NCBI RefSeq assembly: GCF_029227915.1
Contig: NC_079881.1
Location: 19,381,501 to 19,445,500 of the forward strand
DNA: 64,000 nucleotides
Direction of reading: 5' to 3'
Source of the DNA: Hydractinia symbiolongicarpus
Taxonomy: Eukaryota > Cnidaria > Hydrozoa > Anthoathecata > Hydractiniidae
The position numbers and the translations under genes were made by a program. Positions 55,993 to 64,000 of this stretch are shown piece after piece. Position 1 is the stretch's first letter. Each line of letters starts with the position of its first letter. A model generated the notes under the pieces. That model was given only the letters and a program-made list of their open reading frames with translations. It was not told the DNA's origin and ran no database searches.

Positions 55993-56790
55993 TACCTAGC
56001 TACACCTTTAATTACAGGTATGAAATCTTACTCTGCAAAATAAAATTGCTGAGTTTTTTTTTTTAGCTGGACAGGATAACAAAAGCTTGTTGTGAAAATT
56101 TTTGTGAGGAAAATGGTATTACGCCCAACTATACTCATGTGCAAAACGGTTCACAAGTACTAAGCGCTTAGTCCGTTGTTAAGGACAGATAGTTTTCGTT
56201 TTTTACTTCAGTTGCGATAAAGTTTTTTTAAAATAATTATTAAAAGGTTTATTGTTATTTATGAATGTGCAACGCGGTATATTAAGCGCTCAGTCTAGTG
56301 TTAACAACAGGCTGTATCCTGTGACACAGCTTACCTGTACTAAGCGCTCAGCCTGGTGTTAACAACGGGGTGTTTCCAATGTTTCTGTATAACCGAATTT
56401 GCGATAGAGTTTTTTTAGGAAAGGGTATTACACCTATATGAATGCGCGACATTGCTTACATATACTAAAGCGCTCCGCCTGAAATAACATTCATTTTTAA
56501 ACTTTCACGGAGGAACATTTTTAAAAACTAAAAAAAGGTTGGCTAACTAAAAGGTAACAACGGGTTGTGTTTTTATTTCACTTTGTTCAATTGAAACACT
56601 ATAAAGTTGTGTGTGATTATGTTGATTTACGACATGCTGTATACATGTACAAAACACTCCAGGCGGATGTGTGGCACAGTTTACGGCTTGATTAAATGCT
56701 TTTTTAAGCAGTTCAATGCTGAATTCAACACCAGGTAACACATTTACTTGTAGCTTAACCCAGCGATTCGACGCCGGGTTCCTACGCTAG

Positions 56791-57329
56791 TCTCTATAAT
56801 AAACAATGTGTCTGTTTGTGCGCGGTAAAATAGTCGCGCAATGAGATATATTTTTTTAAAAAAGATTTTTGTTTAATTTAAAAATTCGTATACAAAATTC
56901 ATGGGTAGTTAACTTTTGTTATTCCCTCGATGCAGTTTATTTCTAATGAATGCGTGTACGGTTACGGACAATTAACATGCGTTGTCTATTTCATTGAAAA
57001 GTTTTAATTATTCGCGCCTTCTCAAGAAAATCAAAAAAGTTTTATGACAATGAAAGGAGAATAACAAATTTTAAGAAGATTTTGTAAGTGATTTTTTGTT
57101 TTTGCTTTGTAAATTGTGTTTTATTTTTAACTATTAGAGGGACGTTTTGAAGCAATATTTAATAGCTTCCTTATCGTCCGAAGATTCAAAAAAAGCTTTA
57201 CTGGAACTTTTGAAATCACTTGAGCCGCCCTATTAGGTAAAAATAAAATAATTATGACGTCATCAAGGGGCGGATTGCTAGAAGATGTTTTTTGCGCATT
57301 TATTCCTAAATCATTAGAAAGTTCTGAAA
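56791..57329. other. Partial Helitron start and AT-rich interval
   Basis: TCTCTATAATAAACAATGTG at 56791 is a further A/B-type 5' end directly after the CTAG of B5; the remainder is unassigned. Confidence 0.4.
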
Positions 57330-57965
57330 AAATTGAAATACAAGCGTGAGGCTTATTTTAGCTCCTACTGTGTCGGCCTCTTCTTTTGGTAGATCTTTAA
57401 TTGCCTCTTCCACTTCCGCAACTATTTCTTTCTTTGGAATTGAAGCTGGTGTCATACAGAAATTCATTCCTTTTGATATAAGGTTTGTTTCTTCTGTCGT
57501 GAGTTGTCTGTTGGAGAGATTGACAATCCATTTGCTCTTGTCTATACCCGTTTGTGAATCATCATTGAATCTGTCATTGATTTTGATCTCATTTCTTTTT
57601 CATACACGCTATCGTGAATATTCTTAACCTGTTTATATTGGTCGATGGAAAGTCTTGATTTGATGGTGTTGTAAAGATCAAGGATTTGGCGATGTAGGGT
57701 GTTACGTGTTACGTGATTTAGGTGGATTCTTTCTTGCAACAACTGGCGGCTTGCGCGCGGTAAGATTTTCGTACTTCTTTCAGTCTTTACTCTGCAGGTA
57801 ATTCGATCGTTGTGAAGACAACGTAGAGAAAACCGAAGATGAAGAGTATCCAGCGTACTTTATTCTTGATTTCTCTAGTGATCTGACTTCTGCCAAGATG
57901 GATTCTCCATATTGTTGTTTGATATTATTGAAGATATTATTTCGGTTTGTCTGTTCAGTATTCAT
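57330..57965 (-). pseudogene. Penelope-like element, N-terminal part of Pol
   Basis: Minus-strand pieces: LAEVRSLEKSRIKYAGYSSS (57965-57780), HRQILDLYNTIKSRL (57742 down), then DKSKWIVNLSNRQLTTEETN, LISKGMNFCMTPASIPKKEI and AEVEEAIKDLPKEEADTVGA (about 57545-57335). The W(V/I)xNLSxRxLTxxExxLLxKGLNFxxTPxxIP block is, from memory, the conserved region before the RT fingers in Penelope-like elements. RT core and GIY-YIG parts are absent. Frame changes near 57545 and 57770. Confidence 0.6.
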
Positions 57966-58236
57966 ATTACTGTTGAAAGTTTATCATTTCTTGAACATGA
58001 TAGTTTAGTAGGCAACGTTTCATCAGTTTCATCAGTCATCAGTTTAATTGGGATAAGAAGAAAATCATTGACAGGAATCTAGAACAATCTAGAAAAGTTG
58101 ACATACAAAATTGCTATTTTTTGTCGAAATTTACATTGAAAAAAGGTTTTTAGGTCTCAAAACGATCTGGGCGTCTAGAGAGCGGTAAAGTCGGAGAGCG
58201 ACAAATTGCCACCGCGCCTGAAAGGATATTCTGACT

Positions 58237-58822
58237 CTACATCTTCATTTCTGAATCAGAGGAAGAGACCGAGTCTGAGTCGTCAGAATCGTCCACAATT
58301 TCGTCGTCAGATTTTGTTGTATTATCGCATGAGCAGCAACTACAAATATCTGTGCAATGCAACCCATGCAACTTGCAATGCTCTATACTTTCAACAAAAT
58401 GTCCCAAAACTGCGTTTGTAAGGATTCTTAGTTTGGTTGTAGACGGTTCCTCGCACAAAACTTTGTATGTTTCTACTAACATGTGAGAATGCAAAATCTC
58501 TTTATTAACAATAACGTGCTCTTTAACAAACTGAAGTAAATGGTTGATATTTGTTTTTTGTAGTTTGTGCGTTGGTCTTGTGTAGTCGATAAAAACTTTA
58601 TGGTATAGCAATCCCATCGCCACTATATTCTCCCACTCTATCCCGGCAACGTGTGCAACTAATTTTGGAATATCTGTTTTGTGCAAAGCATTATCTTCAA
58701 GCTTATTAACTGCATCTTTAGTGAGACAAGGCTGTGGTTTCTCATAGCCACTTTTCGATGTATTGGTTATTCGTTTAAAACATATGCAACACTCTTTATC
58801 AGCAATAATTTCACCTGTGTTA
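58237..58822 (-). CDS. Cys/His-rich uncharacterised protein exon
   Basis: The open frame extends upstream to a TTAACACAG-type acceptor at about 58823 (EIIADKECCICFKRITN), then LVAHVAGIEWENIVA, LYHKVFIDYTRPTHK, KLRILTNAVLGHF, and a tail HCTDICSCCSCDNTTK followed by an acidic DDSDDSDSVSSSDSE end. CxxC near the start and LYHxxCxxDYTRP-like wording recall an expanded invertebrate family with an N-terminal zinc-binding module; function unknown. Ends at a natural stop. The 5' exon is not assigned. Confidence 0.4.
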
Positions 58823-58829
58823 AAAAGGG

Positions 58830-60510
58830 CGGTGATAAATAACAGTTAACAAAAGTTTATATGCATTCGGTTAGTGTAGACAAGACATAATTATCAAAAA
58901 AGTCTTCGTTAAGGATAAGGTGGGCATTGAACACTGACAAACAGATCACACTTTTACAATGAAGTTTTGTGTTTAGTGTGTTTACTAGGCTGTAAAAATC
59001 TCTTTATCTAACAGATTTCTTTTACGTCCAGATACACGTGATTTTGGCATTTCTGCGCCAGTGTTAACTTCTATAATATAATCTCCTCTTTCAAATTTTT
59101 GAAGTGTGTGTTTATGGGTGTATGAATTTTAATATTTTTGATGAAATTTATATTGATTGATTTTATTGCTGTGACTTTCCAATAAATGTTTTTTTACATT
59201 CTCATCTTTCCTGACTTCACTACAAAAAGAATTGTATATTAAGGGTTACGTTCAGCGTAAGGGTGGCTTTTTCCACCTCAACACTTAGAATAAGTACGAA
59301 CTTCGCATGTTTTACTTTTGCCAACGCATTCTCAGTAAAACCACGTCAACGATTTTCTTTATCATATAAACTATTATGAATAATACAGCTTACTGCTTTC
59401 CGTGTGCCTTTTTTAATAAATGAAAGCGACAGTCTACCTGGTTTGGTCTCTATTTTATGTTCTCTGCCAAATTTTAATTTTGCCGCACAAATGTTGTTTA
59501 CATACACTTCTCCGCGGAGCTCAAATAAAAATCGGTGGTATTTCATAACACATTGAGTTGCAATATTAAACAATTTTTTTAAAAAAAACTTTTAATAGAA
59601 ATTAAAAGAAACAAAAAATTCCTACACACCATTCCTTTCTTTCATTTCTAAGTTTTTTCATGTTTTATGTAAAATTTATCATTCCAAATGATATTTGTAA
59701 ACGCTCAACCTCCTAACGACCGCTTGTTATAAACACAATGATTTTAAAAAAGGAGTGTAAATATAGAACGTTGAAAGTTAAAAAATATGGCGCTTATAAT
59801 CATTGTGTTTCGGTCAAGGAAAAATGTCTTTTTATTTTTTGAATAACTTTTGAAGCAAGTAAAATTAAACACTCCAGTAAGAAAAATATTTAATAATTAA
59901 CATATTTAAAACGAATTAATGTGTTTTTGAAAGGTCCCAAAAAATGCAATGCTATGCTGTTTTTTGACATTCAGCTCCCTTACTATGTAAGAAAATGCCA
60001 AATTTGTTTTTTTAAAAGCTGTGTACAAGAGAGACCTCTGTATTAACCACAATCAGGTCGTAAAAATGCGCAAGTTATTGTTAAATATATGCATTTTACG
60101 AAAAAACGGCGTAACACTACTTTCGATGAACTATGTGTAGTTCATCAGTGTATATTTCCAGGTACCATGACTACCGCAAAGTAATTTCTTAAAGGTACGC
60201 GAAATTGTTGCGACGACGAATTCCCGCGGATTGTTCTACGGCTAAAGACTAGTATACATAATTTCTTCGCTTTCACAATTTTCTTTGTTTTCCGACTTTA
60301 CGACTTTGCGTTGCTTACCCCTAGTTTTTAGAAAATGTATACAAGAATATCACTCTGCTGAGTCATATTCTTGCATACATACATCCTGTTGATGCAGATG
60401 ATTACAGCACAAAGAAGTCTAAGTATTTAGAAAAACACTGAAATGAAAGTCGAGTGTCTCTGCTGATCTAAAAGTTTATTTTTTTTTACGGGATCACAAA
60501 GTGCGACATA
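58830..60510. other. Interval with little recognisable content
   Basis: It holds an unassigned minus frame at 59346-59573 (KFGREHKIETKPGRLSLSFI) and, at about 60218-60252, a degenerate Helitron 3' end (CCCGCGGATTGTTCTACGG followed by CTAAAGACTAG). Nothing else supported. Confidence 0.4.
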
Positions 60511-61862
60511 AAGGATTACAAATTGCAATAGGTTTGGGATAACAGAGTACGACAAAATGTGTTACAAAGTGCGACAAAATGGGTTACAAATTGCGATAGG
60601 TTTGGGATTATAGAGTGCGACAAAATGTGTTACAAAGTGCGACAAAATGGGTTACAAATTGCGATAGGTTTGGGATTATAGAGTGCGACAAAATGTGTTA
60701 CAAAGTGCGCCAAAATGTGTTACAAAGTGCGCCAAATGGATTACAAATTGCGATAGGTTTGGGATTATAGAGTGCGACAAAATGTGTTACAAAGTGCGAC
60801 AAAATGGGTTACAAATTGCGATAGGTTTGGGATTATAGAGTGCGACAAAATGTGTTACAAAGTGCGACAAAATGGGTTACAAATTGCGATAGGTTTGGGA
60901 TTATAGAGTGCGACAAAATGTGTTACAAAGTGCGCCAAAATGGATTACAAATTGCGATAGGTTTGGAATTATAGAGTGCGACAAAATGTGTTACAAAGTG
61001 CGACAAAATGTGTTACAAAGTGCGCCAAAATGGATTACAAATTGCGATAGGTTTGGCATTATAGAGTGCGACAAAATGGGTTACAAAGTGCGCCAAAATG
61101 GGTTACAAAGTGCGCCAAAATGGATTACAAATTGCGATAGGTTTGGCATTATAGAGTGCGACAAAATGTGTTACAAAGTGCGCCAAAATGGATTACAAAT
61201 TGCGATAGGTTTGGGATTACAGAGTGCGACAAAATGTGTTACAAAGTGCGACAAAATGGATTACAAATTGCGATAGGTTTGGGATTACAGAGTGCGACAA
61301 AATGTGTTACAAAGTGCCACAAAATGGGTTACAAAGTGCGCCAAAATGGGTTACAAAGTGCGCCAAAATGGATTACAAATTGCGATAGGTTTGGCATTAT
61401 AGAGTGCGACAAAATGGGTTACAAAGTGCGACAAAATGGGTTACAAAATGCGCCAAGATGGATTACAAATTGCGATAGGTTTGGGATTAGAGAGTGCGAC
61501 AAAATGTGTTACAAAGTGCGACAAAATGGGTTACAAAGTGCGACAAAATGTGTTACAAAGTGCGCCAAAATGGATTACAAAGTGCGATAGGTTTGGGATT
61601 ATAGAGTCCGACAAAATGGGTTAAAAAGTGCGACAAAATGGGTTACATAATGCGCCAAAATGGATTACAAAGTGCGATAGGTTTGGGATTAGAGAGTGCG
61701 CCAAAATGGATTACAAAGTGCGAGAAAATGTGTTACAAAGTGCGCCAAAATGGATTACAAAGTGCGATAGGTTTGGGATTATAGAGTCCGACAAAATGGG
61801 TTACAAAGTGCGACAAAATGGGTTACAAAGTGCGACAAAATGGATTACAAAGTGCGACGGCA
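60495..61862. repeat. Minisatellite with 22/24-bp units and about 68-bp higher-order blocks
   Basis: Units of type GTGCG(A/C)CAAAATG(T/G)GTTACA + AA (22 bp) alternate with a 24-bp variant (T/GTGCGATAGGTTTGGGATTA + TAGA). The commonest higher-order block is 22+22+24 = 68 bp, with variable numbers of 22-bp units. Long plus-strand open frames across it (e.g. 61156-61590) arise because the units contain few stop codons; they do not look like a gene. Confidence 0.95.
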
Positions 61863-62315
61863 TATCAAAGTAATACACTACAAATGGGAAAAGTTTCCGA
61901 CTTAGCAAATGACCAGTAAAGCGGAGCTCTCGGTAAGTCACATATTTTAATTATGGCATCGTTCATTACCATTTCTTTTTTATTACACATTAAACAACAC
62001 AATTTTTAACCAGGGAAAATTAAAATCAGTCCGTCTTCTTGCAAATACGACTTTCGTCACGGAAAAACAATTCTTAATTTTTTCATAGAAACTTTTGCGA
62101 ATTTTATTTTCGCGAGAATTAACTTTCTCGACGGTTATAACAAAGTAATGAACTATGTATTATTTCACTCTTTTTTTCAAGAAAATATGTACAAATGCAA
62201 GTGAAGTAACGAAACATTTCGAAAACGTTATTTCTGCTTTTATGTTTGTCGCTTTGGAATTAGTTCTTGAACTATTTGCTTATAACTTTTCGTTCAGTAA
62301 GTATTCATTTTTCTT

Positions 62316-63388
62316 CTATTTTATAAACTGAGAGCCCTTCTTACTCAGCAGTTGTCGTATCTCATCTGTATGTGGTATTCCGGCAACATCGAACGCACTT
62401 TTACCATATATATTAATTTTATCACGATCGGCATAATGCTTGAGTAGCAGCTTCACGCAACGTGTATAGCCGTTTTTTGAAGCTAAGATCAATGGAGTAC
62501 GATTCTTTTTATCTACTTCGTCTACATATGAATCATCTAACTCAAGCAGATAACTCAGTATATTGTACACATCTTCGGAGGCAGCTTTGTGATAAGCATT
62601 TATACCATCCTTGTTCCCTGTTGCATAGTCAGCTCCATGTTCGATCAACAGTTTTACCATGCTTGTTCTCTGGTGTTCTATCGCATAATACAATGCTGTG
62701 TCACCTTCCTCATCCCTTAGATTGACAATATTTTGCTCCTCACGCAGAAGTCTAGCCATTTCCTCTGTATCGTTATCCAGCATTATGCGACGAATATCTA
62801 AAAAAATGTCTGGTTTCATACAAGTTCAAACGGATAAGTTTTGTCAAGTGCGAGAAGTTAATTTTGGATCGTACATCCTAATTCTTTACAAGCGGTACAA
62901 TACAGATACAGCCAATAAAGAAATATTAAATAGATAAATTTTTATTATTTTGCAATGGCAAAAGCTATATATGACTTACTTTCGATGGTCTGACTTCCTG
63001 TGTATTCTCGAGATCTAGAGAGAATGAGACTTTCCTTCGAATCAAAGAAATTAGAGAATGGCGAATAACAATAAATTAGATATTATACATACTCATGATG
63101 ATATTGTATTTTGGTGGCTTGTGATTCTCCAACTTTACTAACAGCTGTAATGGAGAAGTTGTATGTACGATCAGCTTCAACAGGAATATTGACAAAGTTA
63201 AAACAATCGTCCCATGGTTGGTAATTCTCTTCCACTTCGTTCCAGATCGTTTCAGTGCTTTCTTGCCGACGTACTACGTAGCGAAAACCTTCGTTTCTCC
63301 AAGCAAGCGAGGCGCTTGCTTCAGATACATATACGCACTCGACACCTTTAACATTTGTTGGAATTTCTAAACTGAACACAGATGACAT
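62316..63388 (-). CDS. FANK1-like: FN3 plus ankyrin-repeat protein, FANK1-like
   Basis: First exon 63388-about 63080: MSSVFSLEIPTNVKGVECVY, a single fibronectin type III domain (SASLAWRNEGFRYVVRRQ, ...TYNFSITAVSKVGESQ). A short middle exon lies at about 63006-62982 (donor GTAAGT), and the last exon runs from an acceptor TTTTTTTAG at about 62801 to 62316 with ankyrin repeats: DEEGDTALYYAIEHQRTSMV, KLLIEHGADYATGNKDGINA, DKKNRTPLILASKNGYTRCV, KLLLKHYADRDKINIYGKSA. FN3 followed by ANK in a protein of about 260-270 aa matches FANK1, although vertebrate FANK1 is about 345 aa with six repeats. Exact splice joins are provisional; one phase-compatible combination uses a weak GTATAA donor. The frame is clean, unlike the surrounding transposons, so this is probably an expressed host gene. 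Confidence 0.7.
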
Positions 63389-64000
63389 ATGCTTGTTTTA
63401 ATCGAAGAAGACAATAGACGTTACATTTTTGCAATGTTAACAAATTGTAAATTCTATAAGATTGACTTTTGGCAATCAGCGTTCTAAAAAATTCGCCAAT
63501 CTGAAAAATTTCTAGCGAAAATAACATTTATTTAAAAATTTAGTACCATATAAATATTGCAGAGAACAACAGTAACTTGAGCTGTATAACAAAACGTTTA
63601 TGCGCAGATCTTCACAGCAAGCATAATTAATTGTGAAAATGGATTTTTAAAACTTTTATACTTGTCTAAAACTCTGAATTTTACTATTTTTCATATTATT
63701 TGTAAGAGAAATTCAACTTGCGCAAGAAATAATACTTGCCAAATTTGTCTATATAATTATTGAGCAAAGATAATACACCTAAATTAGTTTTTTTCACTGC
63801 TCGAAAATTAATACGCGCAAAAATGCGGTTTTTTGTAAACAAGAAAAGTTTAACGTCGCTTGGATTCAATGTACCTGAATTTTCACTGGCAGTGCGTTAT
63901 AATACAAAGATACACATAGCATTGCAATAACTTGTTTACTGCCACACAAGCTGATTCAGCGCCAGTGGTGGGCTCCAAACACTACATATAAATTGCGCGG
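63389..64000. promoter_or_regulatory. Upstream region of the FANK1-like gene
   Basis: No coding signal. It is expected to hold the promoter of the minus-strand gene starting at 63388; no definite core element was recognised. Confidence 0.3.

Larger units (their letters stand above)
52520..56790 (+). mobile_element. Helitron family B copy B5 with two nested DNA transposons
   Basis: The body (52520-52780, 54694-54760, 55993-56790) matches B1/B2 order and ends CCAGCGATTCGACGCCGGG then TTCCTACGCTAG at 56790, followed directly by TCTCTATAATAAAC of another start. It is interrupted by 52781-54693 and 54761-55992. The 5' edge is uncertain. Confidence 0.65.

Noticed and set aside
57985-58050. Possible hammerhead ribozyme near the Penelope-like relic (repeated CTGATGA followed by GAAAC on the minus strand)
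   Set aside because: The CTGATGA boxes run directly into each other; no stem II can form between CTGATGA and GAAA, and no stem I/III pairing was found.
60908-61876. Long open reading frames across the 22/24-bp minisatellite
   Set aside because: Repeat units are stop-poor and the period changes frame; no start context, domain or splice signals.
1-64000. tRNA, rRNA or snRNA genes
   Set aside because: No T-arm/B-box or other recognisable RNA gene signature was found by eye; a tRNAscan or Rfam search would be decisive.

Overview
This is animal nuclear DNA. It is AT-rich, has spliced genes with GT-AG introns, and consists mostly of nested transposable elements. The mixture (PIF/Harbinger, Tc1, Tigger, Helitrons, DIRS, Penelope-like, copia, an SGNH-ORF1 LINE, an R2/NeSL-type LINE, plus several multi-exon families I remember as expanded in cnidarian genomes) suggests a cnidarian, probably a hydrozoan. 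That taxonomic call is inference. Family names rest on motifs and remembered family patterns, because no search could be run. || Layout. 1-3.7 kb: broken R2/NeSL-type non-LTR retrotransposon (+) with RT end, CCHC, restriction-like endonuclease and, unusually, a ubiquitin-specific-protease domain, followed by a structured 3' UTR. 4.2-7.1 kb: LINE (-) with SGNH ORF1 and APE endonuclease, interrupted by another 3' UTR copy. 7.3-10.2 kb: Harbinger relic, further 3' UTR copies, RT fragment. 11.3-13.5 kb: second half of an uncharacterised multi-exon gene (copy P). 14.37-22.52 kb: an 8.15 kb block bounded by two direct copies of a 185-192 bp TIR element and inserted at a TA inside a retrotransposon 3' UTR. 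It holds a broken Tc1, an inverted GTCACC-repeat array, an SF3 helicase, a nested multi-exon gene (copy Q) and a HUH Rep endonuclease domain. 23-27 kb: two decayed multi-exon genes. 27.8-31 kb: DIRS-like element. 31.3 kb: 34-bp minisatellite. 32-34.5 kb: LINE RT relics. 36-43.1 kb: pogo-type MITE, Tigger, copia and another cnidarian-type gene relic. 43.24-46.04 kb: complete PIF/Harbinger transposon with two intact genes. 46.6-56.8 kb: Helitron helicase fragment and head-to-tail or inverted non-autonomous Helitrons, with two further DNA transposons nested in one of them. 57.3-58.9 kb: Penelope-like relic and a Cys-rich gene. 60.5-61.9 kb: 22/24-bp minisatellite. 62.3-63.4 kb: the one clear host gene, FN3 plus ankyrin repeats (FANK1-like). 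|| Strongest lead: the 14.37-22.52 kb block. A HUH endonuclease and an SF3 helicase are found together on eukaryotic virus-type (parvovirus/CRESS-like) Rep proteins. Here they lie on one strand, beside an AT-rich core flanked by inverted short repeats, inside a unit with matching ends and a TA target duplication. This could be a Rep-bearing mobile element, or an endogenised replicon carried by a composite transposon. The second lead is the retrotransposon carrying a USP domain.
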